Below, piece after piece: positions 1 through 9,092 of a stretch of DNA of 64,000 nucleotides; position 1 is the first letter of the stretch; each line of letters opens with the position of its first letter. Under the pieces are notes generated by a model. It did no database searches, was not told where the DNA came from, and saw only the letters and a program-made list of their open reading frames with translations. A program made the translations under genes and the position numbers. Location of the stretch: assembly GCA_947496215.1 (NCBI GenBank), contig CANMCF010000020.1:21410-85409 (forward strand), given 5' to 3'. Source of the DNA: an uncultured Bizionia sp. (GTDB lineage: Bacteria > Bacteroidota > Bacteroidia > Flavobacteriales > Flavobacteriaceae).

Positions 1-82
1 CAGGGAAAAAAGCTAATAATTTCACTATTGCGATTGCAGGGAGTAAAGATAAAGCAACAATACGTTTTTTGTTTTTTAGCAT
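1..82 (-). CDS. DUF3810 family protein, N-terminus only (truncated by window edge)
   Basis: Too short for the ORF track. Reading the minus strand from an ATG at 82 gives an uninterrupted 27-codon frame (MLKNKKRIVALSLLPAIAIV...) that runs off the left edge. A basic start followed by a hydrophobic helix fits an inner-membrane protein. From memory, flavobacterial DUF3810 proteins begin in this way and often lie divergent from the aminoacyl-histidine dipeptidase gene, as here. The membrane-anchored N-terminus is seen; the family name is inference. Confidence 0.6.
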   Translation of the reverse strand, partial: MLKNKKRIVALSLLPAIAIVKLLAFFP

Positions 83-373
83 ATTCCAAAAGTAAATAAA
101 AAATAAGAACATGATTCATCAAGAAATAAGATAAGTTATTTACTGTTCTTTCTGTTGGTTTCAATGAGGAATAAAAAAGCGGAAATGCTCAATCACAGGT
201 GAAGGATATAAGCTTTTTCAATCTGTTTTAAAAAGCAGATCTTTTTTTTAATATCAATTTGTACTTTTGCGATTCAGATTTATAGTCATAAATAGATATG
301 AGAAGAAAACTAAGAGACGGTTTTCTCATAACGATTTCAATGAACAAGAGTCATAAATTAAAAACAACAAACA
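83..373. other. Divergent intergenic region between DUF3810 and pepD
   Basis: About 290 bases of AT-rich sequence without a convincing ORF. It holds the promoter-like element for pepD at 262-269 and a short GAGA/TCTC inverted repeat near 314-326. Nothing else was recognised. Confidence 0.5.
262..269 (+). promoter_or_regulatory. Bacteroidota -7 element (TACTTTTG) for pepD
   Basis: Exact match to the TAnnTTTG -7 consensus of the Bacteroidota primary sigma factor, 104 bases upstream of the pepD ATG. No clear -33 TTG is visible at the usual distance. Confidence 0.45.
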
Positions 374-1834
374 ATGAATTCAGAAATAAGGGCTTTACAG
401 CCAGAACAACTTTGGAATAAATTTGCTGATTTAAACGCAGTACCTAGACCCTCGAAAAAGGAAGAGCGCGTCATAGCATTCATGAAGGACTTTGGTGGGA
501 AACTTGGGTTGGAAGTAGTAGAAGACGAAGTTGGCAACGTGATCATAAAGAAACCAGCGACCAAAGGAATGGAGGATAGGGTAACTATCGTAATGCAATC
601 GCATTTGGATATGGTACACCAAAAAAATGCAGATACCGATTTTGATTTTGATGCTCAAGGTATCGAGATGTACGTAGACGGAGATTGGGTACGTGCAAAA
701 GGCACTACCTTGGGAGCGGACAATGGGTTGGGAGTTGCTACGATCATGGCCATCTTGGAAAGCACGGAGATAGAGCACCCGGCAATAGAAGCGTTGTTTA
801 CCATTGATGAAGAAACAGGAATGACTGGAGCAATGGGCTTGAAGGGAGGCTTGTTGAAAGGAGGAATCCTTTTGAATTTGGATACGGAAGAAGATGATGA
901 AATAGGAGTAGGTTGCGCTGGCGGTATAGATGTTACTGCTACCAGAACCTATGAAGAAGAAGAAACCCCAGAATTCAAAATAGGTTATGCCATTACGGTT
1001 AAGGGATTGCAAGGAGGACATTCCGGTATGGATATTCATAAGGGATTGGGCAATGCCAACAAAATTATGAATCGTTTGTTGTTTGATGGTTTTGAAAATT
1101 TCGGATTGCGCATTTCAGAAATGGATGGGGGTAGTTTACGCAATGCCATTCCTAGGGAAAGTAAGGCAGTAGTAGCTATAGATGCTGTACATGAAGCAGC
1201 TTTTAACAATGAAATGAAGCAATTGGCAGATACCATTAAAAAGGAGTTGAAAACCATGGAGCCGGATTTGGATGTCGAAATCATAAAGACGGAAACACCA
1301 AATAGCATAATGGATCTGGGAGTACAAGAAGGTGTTACTCGAGCTTTGTACGCAGCGTTGAATGGCGTGTACAGAATGAGTGCGGACATAACGGACTTGG
1401 TAGAAACGTCCAACAACATCGCAAGGGTAATAATCAAAGAAGGAGCCATCAAAATTGGTTGTTTGACACGATCATCTGTGGAAAGTTCGAAAACGGATCT
1501 AGCAAATACATTGCGAGCTACTTTTGAATTGACGGGTTGTGAAGTGGAATGCTCAGGAGACTACCCAGGGTGGACACCAAATATGGATTCTGAAATATTG
1601 AAGGTATTAAGTAGCCTTTATGAGGAAATTAATGGAGAAAAAGCACATGTCGCGGCTTGCCATGCAGGTTTGGAGTGTGGTATCTTGGGGACTAATTATC
1701 CAGATATGGAAATGATTAGTTTTGGCCCAACGATAAAAGGGGCCCATTCTCCGGATGAGCGAGCAAGTATTACATCTGCTCAAAAATATTGGAAGTTTGT
1801 TTTGGAGATTCTAAGGAATATTCCAAAGAAGTAA
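374..1834 (+). CDS. pepD: Aminoacyl-histidine dipeptidase (M20 family, PepD type)
   Basis: Cytosolic di-zinc peptidase that splits dipeptides such as Xaa-His. At 486 residues it has the normal length of the family. Metal-site motifs are in order: SHLDMVH near residue 75, LGADNG near 115, the catalytic DEETG near 145, and a C-terminal GAHSPDE near 455. The lid-domain HSGMDIHKG motif lies near 215. There is no signal peptide. The ATG at 374 is the first in frame and lies downstream of a TAnnTTTG promoter element. It is monocistronic: a strong bidirectional terminator follows and the next gene is convergent. Confidence 0.93.
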   Translation: MNSEIRALQPEQLWNKFADLNAVPRPSKKEERVIAFMKDFGGKLGLEVVEDEVGNVIIKKPATKGMEDRVTIVMQSHLDMVHQKNADTDFDFDAQGIEMYVDGDWVRAKGTTLGADNGLGVATIMAILESTEIEHPAIEALFTIDEETGMTGAMGLKGGLLKGGILLNLDTEEDDEIGVGCAGGIDVTATRTYEEEETPEFKIGYAITVKGLQGGHSGMDIHKGLGNANKIMNRLLFDGFENFGLRISEMDGGSLRNAIPRESKAVVAIDAVHEAAFNNEMKQLADTIKKELKTMEPDLDVEIIKTETPNSIMDLGVQEGVTRALYAALNGVYRMSADITDLVETSNNIARVIIKEGAIKIGCLTRSSVESSKTDLANTLRATFELTGCEVECSGDYPGWTPNMDSEILKVLSSLYEEINGEKAHVAACHAGLECGILGTNYPDMEMISFGPTIKGAHSPDERASITSAQKYWKFVLEILRNIPKK

Positions 1835-1850
1835 TTAGAAAAGTGAAATA

Positions 1851-1881
1851 AAAAAGCCCTTCAATTTTGAAGGGCTTTTTT
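1851..1881. terminator. Bidirectional intrinsic terminator between pepD and the PPIase gene
   Basis: AAAAAGCCCTTCAA-TTTT-GAAGGGCTTTTTT: a 9-10 bp stem flanked by A-run and T-run, so it can work in both directions for the convergent genes. Confidence 0.85.
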
Positions 1882-1905
1882 ATTTCAAAAATGTATTGAG
1901 CTCAA

Positions 1906-3039
1906 TTATTTTTTTTCGATTTCTATGACATTCATATCGAATACCAAGTTCGAGTTGGCAGGAATCGGCCCATAGTCTCTATTTCCATATCCTAAGAACG
2001 AAGGAATGAATACACGTGCTTTGTCTCCTACATTCATATTAAGCAAAGCTTCTCTAAATCCTGGAGCCAAACGAGCTCTAGTGCTATACTGCATTGGGTA
2101 CGGCTTGTATTTTCCAGATTTTTCAGCGTTCTCGTCATATTTCCCATATTGCTTGGCTACATCTGCCATATTTGTGTCAAACAATGTCCCATCTTCTAAA
2201 TAACCAGCGTAATCAACCAACACTCTATCTTGTGCAGTTGGTGTTATCGTAGAGCCATCTTGAGTCATTATCATAACCACACCGGAGGCTAAACGATTTA
2301 CATTGCCTTTTAAGCTTTCGTTGTCTTTTACGAATTTGTCCTTCGCTTTTTCCAATAACTCTTCAGCTTTCTTTTTCTCAGCTTCCAATTCAACAAAATA
2401 GTTGTCAAATACTTTTGGAGCATCGAATTTTTTTGCTTCACCTCCTTTTCTGATGATGTTCAAAGTTTCGATTATTACATCTTCATTTGGTTTGTCTCTT
2501 GTCGTCTTTACATTGGAAATGCTATCTTGTACGTCCAACCCTATGATCAATTCACCAAAAACGGTATGTTTTGGATCTAGGTTGGGAGTAGCTACTTCTG
2601 TAATGAAAAATTGGGATCCATTGGTCGCAGGGCCAGAATTAGCCATAGACAATATACCTGGTTTACTATGCTTTGCTTCGTTGATTTCATCCTTGAATCT
2701 ATACCCCGGGTTTCCAGCACCAGTAGCGCTAGGATCCCCACCTTGAATCATGAATTTGTTGATGACACGGTGAAATGTTGTGCCATTGTAAAACTTCTTA
2801 CCGGTAAACGCAGTATCTACCTTGGTATTGGTACCCTCAGCTAATGATACGAAATTCGCAACGGTAACAGGAGCTTTTTCAAAATTCAATTTAGCTACCA
2901 TCGTGCCCTTGTTGGTAACGAATTCTGCATATAGTCCATCTTCCAGATCTGGGTATTTGTTATCTTGACAAGATGCGGTGCCAAGGGAAACTAATAATGC
3001 AATAATGAAAATTTTCATAGAGTGTTTTAATTTGTTCAT
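1906..3039 (-). CDS. Cyclophilin-FKBP fusion peptidyl-prolyl isomerase lipoprotein
   Basis: A 377-residue exported folding catalyst with two different isomerase domains. A signal peptide ends in a lipobox-like GTASC, so it is probably membrane-anchored in the periplasm. A cyclophilin domain (about 35-200) carries FHRVINKFMIQGGDP, and an FKBP domain (about 265-377) carries VLVDYAGYLEDGTLFDTN and PNSNLVFD-like strands, joined by a charged helical linker. It is last in a minus-strand group behind the DHH gene and gldI, a conserved flavobacterial neighbourhood that suggests a role in folding envelope and gliding proteins. An internal ATG seven codons in (MKIFII) is an alternative start. Confidence 0.88.
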   Translation of the reverse strand: MNKLKHSMKIFIIALLVSLGTASCQDNKYPDLEDGLYAEFVTNKGTMVAKLNFEKAPVTVANFVSLAEGTNTKVDTAFTGKKFYNGTTFHRVINKFMIQGGDPSATGAGNPGYRFKDEINEAKHSKPGILSMANSGPATNGSQFFITEVATPNLDPKHTVFGELIIGLDVQDSISNVKTTRDKPNEDVIIETLNIIRKGGEAKKFDAPKVFDNYFVELEAEKKKAEELLEKAKDKFVKDNESLKGNVNRLASGVVMIMTQDGSTITPTAQDRVLVDYAGYLEDGTLFDTNMADVAKQYGKYDENAEKSGKYKPYPMQYSTRARLAPGFREALLNMNVGDKARVFIPSFLGYGNRDYGPIPANSNLVFDMNVIEIEKK

Positions 3040-3049
3040 TGTATTAATT

Positions 3050-3589
3050 TTACTTTTGAGTTATTGAGTTTACAGTTACTTTGCTAATGATGGGAGTGTT
3101 CGTGCCAATTTTATTTTCATCACCATAATAGCCATAGGCCTTTTGTGAGGGGAAAATAAAAGTAACGGTCTCTCCAGCTTTCATTAGTTTCAAGCCTTCT
3201 CGTAAACCTGTAAATAGTTCTTCTTTGTCCATTGCGTAGTTACGCGTCTTCAGTTGTTCTTTTGTATAAATGACGTTTCCATTCAAATCCGATATGCTAT
3301 GGTCGAAATTGACGATGTCTCCAAAAACAGGTGTCTTTAGACTATCTGTATCCATCTTTACTTGATAAGCATACCAAAAACCAGTTTCTGAGGCAATGTA
3401 CTTGTCTTTTGTGGACTTGGCAATAAGGGTACTGATGGTTTTCTTCTCGTTTTCATATAGCTTTTTGTTACGAGCAATGGATTCATTGAAAAAAGATCCA
3501 GATTTCACCGTTACCGGCTTGCGTGCTTCTGGAGTCATGCAACCAATGAAAAAAAGCATCATAAGGCATATTGGGGCTAGTCTATACAT
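3050..3589 (-). CDS. gldI: Gliding-motility-associated FKBP-type isomerase lipoprotein GldI
   Basis: A 179-residue lipoprotein (lipobox FFIGC) with a C-terminal FKBP fold: EELFTGLREGLKLMKAGETVTFIFPSQKAYGYYG is the classic FKBP core. The mature N-terminus (PEARKPVTVKSGSF) and the gene order DHH phosphoesterase - gldI - cyclophilin match GldI as known in Flavobacterium, where it supports gliding and type IX secretion. The start codon overlaps the end of the upstream DHH gene by 8 bases, implying co-translation. Only the isomerase fold and lipobox are seen directly; a gliding role in this organism is inferred. Confidence 0.85.
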   Translation of the reverse strand: MYRLAPICLMMLFFIGCMTPEARKPVTVKSGSFFNESIARNKKLYENEKKTISTLIAKSTKDKYIASETGFWYAYQVKMDTDSLKTPVFGDIVNFDHSISDLNGNVIYTKEQLKTRNYAMDKEELFTGLREGLKLMKAGETVTFIFPSQKAYGYYGDENKIGTNTPIISKVTVNSITQK

Positions 3590-4601
3590 TGTTTAAGGCA
3601 TTGTTATATTGTGGTAATATACTAATAAATTTTTCAACTGTGTGGCTTAGGGACGTGTTGCTTTTTCCCCCTGCAGCGTTGGTATGTCCACCTCCTTCGA
3701 AATGAGAACGAGATAACTCATTTACAGAGAAATCTCCTTTGGAACGTAACGATATCTTTATGATTTTATTTTGTCTGTCCTCAATAAAGATGGCAGCCAA
3801 TACTATATTGTTCAAAGACAATGCATAATTGACGAAACCTTCTGTATCTCCTTTTTTGTAATCTAATTGCTGCAATTCATTTTGAGACAATGTGATGTAT
3901 GCTGTTCGAGATTGGGGCAAAACTTTCAAGTTGCTTAATGCACAGCCCAACAATTGCAATCTGTTATAGCTATTGGTGTCATATACATTGTTGTGTATTT
4001 GTGTGTTGTCTGCTCCTTTTTCTATCAACTGGGCAATGATCCTATGGGTTGTGCTCGTTGTGGATCTGTATCTGAAGGAACCAGTGTCCGTCATTATACC
4101 AACATAGAGGCAAGTTGCCAAATCTTTGTCTATGTGGTGCAATGCATCTAATTTTTCTAAGAAATGATATACCATTTCACAGGTGGAACTCATTGTAACG
4201 TCACTAAACATGTAATCGGGATAGCCATCCGGTTGTTGGTGGTGGTCTATCATTATTTTTATGGCTTTGCTGTTAGCCAATACATCTTCCATGTTTCCAG
4301 TTCTATGGAAGGCGTTAAAATCCAAGGTGAACATAATGTCTGCGTCATTTATGAGAGTTTCACTTTCTACTTGTTGTGTCTCATATTTTAAAATGGAGTC
4401 TTGCTTTGGTATCCATTTCAAGAAATCAGGAAAGTCATTGGGGGCTATTATTACGGCATTATGATCAAGTTTTAAAAGATAATGCAATAACCCAAGTGTA
4501 GATCCTATGGCATCACCATCTGGGTTTTTATGGGGGATTATCACGATGTTCTTTTGTGTGGAAAGTAAATCTTTTATCTCTAAAATGTCTTGTGTACTCA
4601 T
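3582..4601 (-). CDS. DHH/DHHA1 phosphoesterase (NrnA-like oligoribonuclease / pAp phosphatase)
   Basis: A cytosolic 339-residue phosphoesterase. The DHH domain shows IPHKNPDGDAIGS (about 20-32), TLDFNA and MIDHHQQPDG (about 135-145). The C-terminal DHHA1 domain ends in a glycine/histidine motif, GGGHTNAAGG, that contacts substrate. Relatives degrade nano-RNA or cyclic-dinucleotide breakdown products (pGpG, pApA) and dephosphorylate pAp; which of these applies cannot be told from sequence. It is first gene of the group with gldI, with an 8-base overlap. Confidence 0.85.
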   Translation of the reverse strand: MSTQDILEIKDLLSTQKNIVIIPHKNPDGDAIGSTLGLLHYLLKLDHNAVIIAPNDFPDFLKWIPKQDSILKYETQQVESETLINDADIMFTLDFNAFHRTGNMEDVLANSKAIKIMIDHHQQPDGYPDYMFSDVTMSSTCEMVYHFLEKLDALHHIDKDLATCLYVGIMTDTGSFRYRSTTSTTHRIIAQLIEKGADNTQIHNNVYDTNSYNRLQLLGCALSNLKVLPQSRTAYITLSQNELQQLDYKKGDTEGFVNYALSLNNIVLAAIFIEDRQNKIIKISLRSKGDFSVNELSRSHFEGGGHTNAAGGKSNTSLSHTVEKFISILPQYNNALNNV

Positions 4602-4660
4602 AGGCGACGAAGATACAATTTTTTAATATTGGATTATATGAGTAATTTAAAGAAAAACAT

Positions 4661-4668
4661 TACTTTTG
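4661..4668 (+). promoter_or_regulatory. Bacteroidota -7 element (TACTTTTG) for ndk
   Basis: Exact TAnnTTTG match 99 bases upstream of the ndk start, in the divergent gap with the DHH gene. Confidence 0.45.
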
Positions 4669-4767
4669 CGCAAACTTATAAAACAGGTAGACAACATAAT
4701 GATTTCTTGTGTTGTTTTTAGTTTTATCTTAAATACAAATATTAATATTAGAACAAAATAGAAAGAA

Positions 4768-5187
4768 ATGGCAACAAATAGAACTTTTACGATGCTTAAG
4801 CCTGATTCAGTTGAAAAAGGTCACATAGGTGCAATATTGGAGAAAATCAATGCATCGGGATTTAGAATCGTAGCAATGAAATTAACGCAAATGACCAAGT
4901 CGGATGCTGAGACTTTTTACGAAATTCATAAAGAGAGACCGTTTTTTGGAGAATTGGTAGAATATATGACTCGTGGACCTATCGTTGCAGCAATTTTGGA
5001 AAAGGAAAATGCAGTTGAAGATTTTAGAACTTTAATAGGGGCAACAAACCCAGCAGATGCAGCAGAAGGAACAATTCGTAAGTTATATGCGGCATCCATA
5101 GGAGAAAATGCAGTACATGGTAGCGATAGTGATGAAAATGCAGCTATTGAAGGAGCTTTCCATTTTTCAGGAAGAGAGATGTTTTAA
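4768..5187 (+). CDS. ndk: Nucleoside diphosphate kinase
   Basis: A 139-residue enzyme that transfers phosphate between NTPs and NDPs through a phospho-histidine. It opens with the family hallmark [13 protein letters not shown] and carries the active-site histidine in [12 protein letters not shown] near residue 115. Full length and soluble. Single-gene unit between a TAnnTTTG element and a strong terminator. Confidence 0.96.
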   Translation: MATNRTFTMLKPDSVEKGHIGAILEKINASGFRIVAMKLTQMTKSDAETFYEIHKERPFFGELVEYMTRGPIVAAILEKENAVEDFRTLIGATNPADAAEGTIRKLYAASIGENAVHGSDSDENAAIEGAFHFSGREMF

Positions 5188-5231
5188 TGAAATCACATAT
5201 TATTTAGTAAAATCACGTACTATTTTATATT

Positions 5232-5267
5232 AAAAAACCTGAATTTTAACGAGTTCAGGTTTTTTTT
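5232..5267 (+). terminator. Intrinsic terminator of ndk
   Basis: AACCTGAA-(10 nt loop)-TTCAGGTT followed by a run of T. Just before it, two related sequences (AATCACATATTATTTA and AATCACGTACTATTTTA) form an imperfect direct repeat. Confidence 0.8.
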
Positions 5268-5313
5268 ATGTAAGATAATCCCCTATTTTAGCGCAACTTT
5301 AACTTTTACAGTG

Positions 5314-7872
5314 ATGAAAAAAATCCATTTATTATCGTTTTGCGCTTTGCTTTCGGGCAGTTTTCTATTTGCGCAAAACCAACAAAGATCAATTTCTGAA
5401 TTTCAGAAGAAGACTCAAGCCAAGGTGACCGTAAACGGGAACTATGGTATTGCCGAATTTGTTAGGTTTCCCTCAAACAATGCTTTAAAGATCGAAGGAA
5501 ATACTTTGTATGACAAAGCAACTAATTTCTTAGATGCAAACAAGTCCATATATGGTATAGACGATTCAACGGACAAGTTTACCGTTAAAAAAGAGGAAAC
5601 GGACAATTACGGATTAAAGAACATTCTCATACAACAAGAGTACAACGGAGTGCCAGTATATGATGGTAAATTACGTTTTCATTTCAATCGTGAAGATGAT
5701 TTGACCTCTGTAAACGGTAACTACATTCCTAACATCAAGATAAATTCAGTGCCTACATTGAGTAAGGCTGAAGCCAATGCGATTGCTATCGAAACGATAG
5801 GAAATCAAGATTTGAATTTTTCAGGAGATGCATTGTTGGCACATGAAAGCACATTGTATGTATTCCCAAAAGGATTGGCACAAGGTTTCTTGGGAGCGAA
5901 TTACTTGGTTTATGAAGTGGAAGTTAGAAATAACAGGGATGTAAGAGAATTTGTATTTGTAAACGCCCAAGATGGTTCGATAGTAGAGCAATTTACAGGA
6001 ATGGCCCATGCTTTGGATCGTATCGTCTACGAAGGCAATACAAGTACCATTGTTTGGCAAGAAGGAGATGCTTTCCCAGGAACATTGACAATTTGGCAAC
6101 AAAATGAAGTTGTAGCCTCTGAGGATACATACAACTTTTTCAACAACGCTTTTGGATTTACGTCATACGATGGAGCCGATGCACAAATGAGAACGGTAAA
6201 CAATGATCCAGGCATATCTTGTCCAAATGCAAATTGGAATGGTTCTACAGCCAATTACTGTAATGGAACAGCTACAGATGATGTTATTGGACATGAGTGG
6301 GGGCACGCCTACACTCAATTTACATGTGGGTTGATCTATCAGTGGCAATCTGGGGCAATCAATGAATCACTTTCGGATATTTGGGGTGAGACAATAGATT
6401 TGTTGAACAACTATGAAGATGCTGACGATGACAATTCATTGAGAACGGCATGTAACAGTTCTGATCGTTGGATGATGGGAGAGGATGCTACTGCCTTCGG
6501 TGGTGCCATTAGAGATATGTGGAGTCCTCCTTGTAAGGGGCACCCAGGGAAAGTAACAGATGGACAATACCACTGTGCTACGTCTGATTCAGGAGGAGTA
6601 CATATAAATTCTGGAATACCAAATCACGCTTATGCGTTGTTGGTAGATGGAGGAAATTACAATGGACAAGTTGTAAATGCATTAGGATTTACAAAAGCGG
6701 CGCATATATTTTGGAGAGCACAAAGTCAATACCTTACAGCAACAAGTGATTTCTCTGCGTTGGCTGATGCTTTAGAAGCTGCAGCAACGGATCTAGTTGG
6801 AGTGAACTTGGAAGGTTTGTCTACAGAAGCAGCGGCAGGGCCTTCAGGTGAGATGATTACCAATGCGGATTTGGCAGATGTTACTGCTGCAATTTTAGCC
6901 GTGGAACTTAGGATTAATCCTGATGCTTGTGGATTTACACCAATTTTAACAGCCATAGCAGATCTATGTGATCCATCTACTGACAACCCGGTATACTTCG
7001 AAGATTGGGAGTCTGGAACAGATGGATGGGCATTGGAAGAATTACCAGAGAATGCAAGCACTTGGGAGTCTAGAAACTGGGCTCTTGATAATACATTGCC
7101 TGCAAGTAGAGTGGGAAGTGCCATGTTTGGAACGGATCCTATAAATGGGAATTGTACAAGTGATTTGGAAAATGGAATAATACGTTTGGAAAGCCCAGTT
7201 ATTACAATGCCTAACTTTGCTCAAGGAAACTACGAGATGGCTTTTAACCATTATGTGGCTACAGAGTTTGAGTGGGATGGAGGTAACATCAAAGCTAGAG
7301 TAGATGGAGGTATATGGAGTATCTTACCAGCATCTGCTTTTACTTCAAATCCATACAATGCAACATTGAAAAGTCAAGCTGCTGATGGAAATGACAACCC
7401 TATGGAAAATCAACCAGCTTTTTCTGGTACAGATGGAGGGTCACTTACAAGTAGCTGGGGAACCAGTGTCATAGATTTGTCTGCCATTGGTGTTGGAGCC
7501 AATTCAACTGTTCAATTTAGGTTTGAAGTTGGAACTGACGGATGTAATGGAAATGATGGATGGTACATTGATGAGATTATGGTTTATAACTGTCAGTACG
7601 TATTATCAGTTTCAGAATTTGATCAGATCGATAACCTTGTCAAAGTATATCCTAACCCATCCAATGGTATTTTCAACATAGAAAAAATCAACAGTGTAGA
7701 TTTGGATAAAGCTGAGATCTATGATATCAATGGACGTTTTATCAAATCTTTGGATTTGTCAAACATGACTAGCACAAAAGCAATTGATTTGTCTGAAGCA
7801 GCATCTGGAATGTATTTTATGACGATCACATCTAAAGATGCAAAAGGAGTCGTAAAGCTAATCAAGCAATAA
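5314..7872 (+). CDS. Secreted M4 (thermolysin-like) metalloprotease with T9SS C-terminal domain
   Basis: An 852-residue secreted protease. Order: signal peptide (cut near FAQNQ), FTP/PepSY propeptide (about 25-215), M4 catalytic domain with the zinc motif GHEWGH near 326 and the third ligand in GAINESLSDIWGE near 350, then a jelly-roll-like region (about 560-770; YFEDWESGTDGW start, WYIDEI end), and a type IX sorting tail of about 80 residues beginning VKVYPNPSNG. It is therefore predicted to cross the outer membrane through T9SS and feed on extracellular protein. The track start at 5311 is a GTG; the ATG at 5314 (MKKIHLL) is preferred. It stands alone with a near-consensus TATTTTAG upstream and a strong terminator downstream. 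Confidence 0.93.
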   Translation: MKKIHLLSFCALLSGSFLFAQNQQRSISEFQKKTQAKVTVNGNYGIAEFVRFPSNNALKIEGNTLYDKATNFLDANKSIYGIDDSTDKFTVKKEETDNYGLKNILIQQEYNGVPVYDGKLRFHFNREDDLTSVNGNYIPNIKINSVPTLSKAEANAIAIETIGNQDLNFSGDALLAHESTLYVFPKGLAQGFLGANYLVYEVEVRNNRDVREFVFVNAQDGSIVEQFTGMAHALDRIVYEGNTSTIVWQEGDAFPGTLTIWQQNEVVASEDTYNFFNNAFGFTSYDGADAQMRTVNNDPGISCPNANWNGSTANYCNGTATDDVIGHEWGHAYTQFTCGLIYQWQSGAINESLSDIWGETIDLLNNYEDADDDNSLRTACNSSDRWMMGEDATAFGGAIRDMWSPPCKGHPGKVTDGQYHCATSDSGGVHINSGIPNHAYALLVDGGNYNGQVVNALGFTKAAHIFWRAQSQYLTATSDFSALADALEAAATDLVGVNLEGLSTEAAAGPSGEMITNADLADVTAAILAVELRINPDACGFTPILTAIADLCDPSTDNPVYFEDWESGTDGWALEELPENASTWESRNWALDNTLPASRVGSAMFGTDPINGNCTSDLENGIIRLESPVITMPNFAQGNYEMAFNHYVATEFEWDGGNIKARVDGGIWSILPASAFTSNPYNATLKSQAADGNDNPMENQPAFSGTDGGSLTSSWGTSVIDLSAIGVGANSTVQFRFEVGTDGCNGNDGWYIDEIMVYNCQYVLSVSEFDQIDNLVKVYPNPSNGIFNIEKINSVDLDKAEIYDINGRFIKSLDLSNMTSTKAIDLSEAASGMYFMTITSKDAKGVVKLIKQ

Positions 7873-7906
7873 AAAGCAATAGGAGGAAACCTCCTTTGAA
7901 GTATCG

Positions 7907-7943
7907 AAGAGCAACAATATGCAATATTGTTGCTCTTTTTTTG
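7907..7943 (+). terminator. Intrinsic terminator of the M4 protease gene
   Basis: AAGAGCAACAATAT-GCA-ATATTGTTGCTCTTTTTTT, a long perfect stem with a T-run. A smaller AGGAGGAAACCTCCT hairpin precedes it at 7881-7895. Confidence 0.85.
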
Positions 7944-8077
7944 TACACTTGTCTAGGGTATGGTTGTTGTTCTACACCAGCTTGAGGATTGGTCTTTACT
8001 TGAATTTTGGATGTTGAGTTGGCTCTTGGGGATGAATTGAGGTTAATTGAGGAATGAATGATGAGAATAAAGTAAAA

Positions 8078-8110
8078 AGAAAGGCCTATACAATTTGTAT
8101 AGGCCTTAAC
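8078..8110 (-). terminator. Intrinsic terminator of the downstream cold-shock gene
   Basis: AAGGCCTATACAA-TTTGTATAGGCCTT stem; on the minus strand it is followed by TTCTTTTTAC. Confidence 0.7.
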
Positions 8111-8139
8111 TTCAAAAAGTTTAATAGATATATATATGA

Positions 8140-8331
8140 TTATACCACTTTTACATTTACTGCGTTTAATCCTTTTTTACCTTCTTGCAAATCGAACTCA
8201 ACTTCGTCGCCTTCACGAACCTCGTCAATTAAACCCGAAATGTGAACAAAATGGTCTTTGTCTACACCTTCTTCTGTGATGAAACCAAATCCTTTAGTGT
8301 CATTGAAGAATTTTACTGTGCCTTTACTCAT
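8140..8331 (-). CDS. Cold-shock domain protein (CspA family)
   Basis: A 63-residue single-stranded nucleic-acid chaperone. It has the CSD beta-barrel with RNP1 KGFGFIT (about 15-21) and RNP2 DHFVHIS (about 28-34). The track ORF begins 14 codons earlier; I take the ATG at 8331 (MSKGTVKFF), because the extension contains the promoter element and MSKGTVKFF is the family N-terminus. It is highly similar to the next gene: a tandem duplicate, with each copy having its own promoter element and terminator. Confidence 0.93.
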   Translation of the reverse strand: MSKGTVKFFNDTKGFGFITEEGVDKDHFVHISGLIDEVREGDEVEFDLQEGKKGLNAVNVKVV

Positions 8332-8358
8332 TGTAATAAATTTTAAATTAATTATTGG

Positions 8359-8366
8359 CAAATATA
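8359..8366 (-). promoter_or_regulatory. Bacteroidota -7 element (TATATTTG) for the first cold-shock gene
   Basis: Plus-strand CAAATATA, i.e. TATATTTG on the minus strand, 28 bases upstream of the ATG at 8331. It supports the shorter start. Confidence 0.55.
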
Positions 8367-8411
8367 GGTGCAATAATTAACAAAATGGTAGTATGTATCA
8401 ATTAATTAAGA

Positions 8412-8446
8412 AAATAAAAAAAGCCTATCAAGTTTTGATAGGCTAG
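8412..8446 (-). terminator. Intrinsic terminator of the second cold-shock gene
   Basis: AGCCTATCAA-gtt-TTGATAGGCT stem, followed on the minus strand by TTTTTTTATTTTC. It separates the two cold-shock genes into independent transcripts. Confidence 0.8.
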
Positions 8447-8478
8447 TTTTGTAAATAGTTAAATAGAATATATGTGAA

Positions 8479-8670
8479 TTATACTACTTTTACGTTTACT
8501 GCATTCATACCTTTTCTACCTTCTTGAAGGTCGAATTCAACTGTGTCTCCTTCACGAACTTCGTCAATTAAACCAGAAATGTGTACGAAATGGTCTTTGT
8601 CTGATCCTTCTTCTGTTATAAAACCGAAACCTTTGGAATCATTGAAAAATTTTACTGTACCTTGAGCCAT
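8479..8670 (-). CDS. Cold-shock domain protein (CspA family), tandem paralogue
   Basis: 63 residues, differing from the gene at 8140 at only a few positions (MAQGTVKFFNDSKGFGFITEEGSDKDHFVHIS). RNP1 and RNP2 are intact. The start is set at the ATG at 8670 rather than the track's 8709, since a TATATTTG element lies 28 bases upstream of it. Tandem cold-shock genes usually diverge in regulation more than in function; that is inference. Confidence 0.93.
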   Translation of the reverse strand: MAQGTVKFFNDSKGFGFITEEGSDKDHFVHISGLIDEVREGDTVEFDLQEGRKGMNAVNVKVV

Positions 8671-8697
8671 TTTAAAAAAATTTAAATTTATTGAACC

Positions 8698-8705
8698 CAA
8701 ATATA
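8698..8705 (-). promoter_or_regulatory. Bacteroidota -7 element (TATATTTG) for the second cold-shock gene
   Basis: Plus-strand CAAATATA, at exactly the same 28-base spacing to the ATG as in the sister gene. Confidence 0.55.
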
Positions 8706-8789
8706 GCATAATATTCTAACAAATTGTTTTTTTATTTCGTTATTTTCACAAAGAATGAAATAAGAATAAGGAAGATTAAAATGAAAGAC

Positions 8790-9086
8790 TTATTGAAGCA
8801 CTATTTTTTTAATGATCTCTTTTCCAAGCTCTTCATTGAGCATTCGCATTATTTTTTCCTTACCGTAGCTTAGTTCTTCCCTTAAAACACTAGAGCTCAG
8901 TTTTACATACAATGTTTCATTTTTCAACTCAATGGCTGTGGTATAGTTGTTTACTCCATTTCCCATCAAGGCAGCCCATGCGTCACGAACATTAACCTTG
9001 TCCAAACCTTTTTCCAGCTTGTTGGTTTCGACAAAGTCTTTTAGCACATCAGATATGCTCGATAAGTTGTTGTTCCGTTTGGCCAT
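8790..9086 (-). CDS. DUF721 / DciA-like protein
   Basis: A 98-residue soluble basic protein of the DUF721 family: W-x-x-hmG-x(5)-YT core (DAWAALMGNGVNNYTTAIELK) then LYVKLSSSVLREELSYGKEKIMRMLNEELG. In other bacteria DUF721/DciA proteins help load the replicative helicase, and this gene lies just downstream of recF, so a DNA-replication role is plausible. Six bases separate it from the lipoprotein gene upstream, so recF - lipoprotein - DUF721 is one transcript. Confidence 0.8.
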   Translation of the reverse strand: MAKRNNNLSSISDVLKDFVETNKLEKGLDKVNVRDAWAALMGNGVNNYTTAIELKNETLYVKLSSSVLREELSYGKEKIMRMLNEELGKEIIKKIVLQ

Positions 9087-9092
9087 TGTATT

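Noticed and set aside
431-1452. Long minus-strand ORFs inside pepD
   Set aside because: Antisense shadows of a clear M20 peptidase gene with intact motifs. The same applies to other antisense ORFs in the track.
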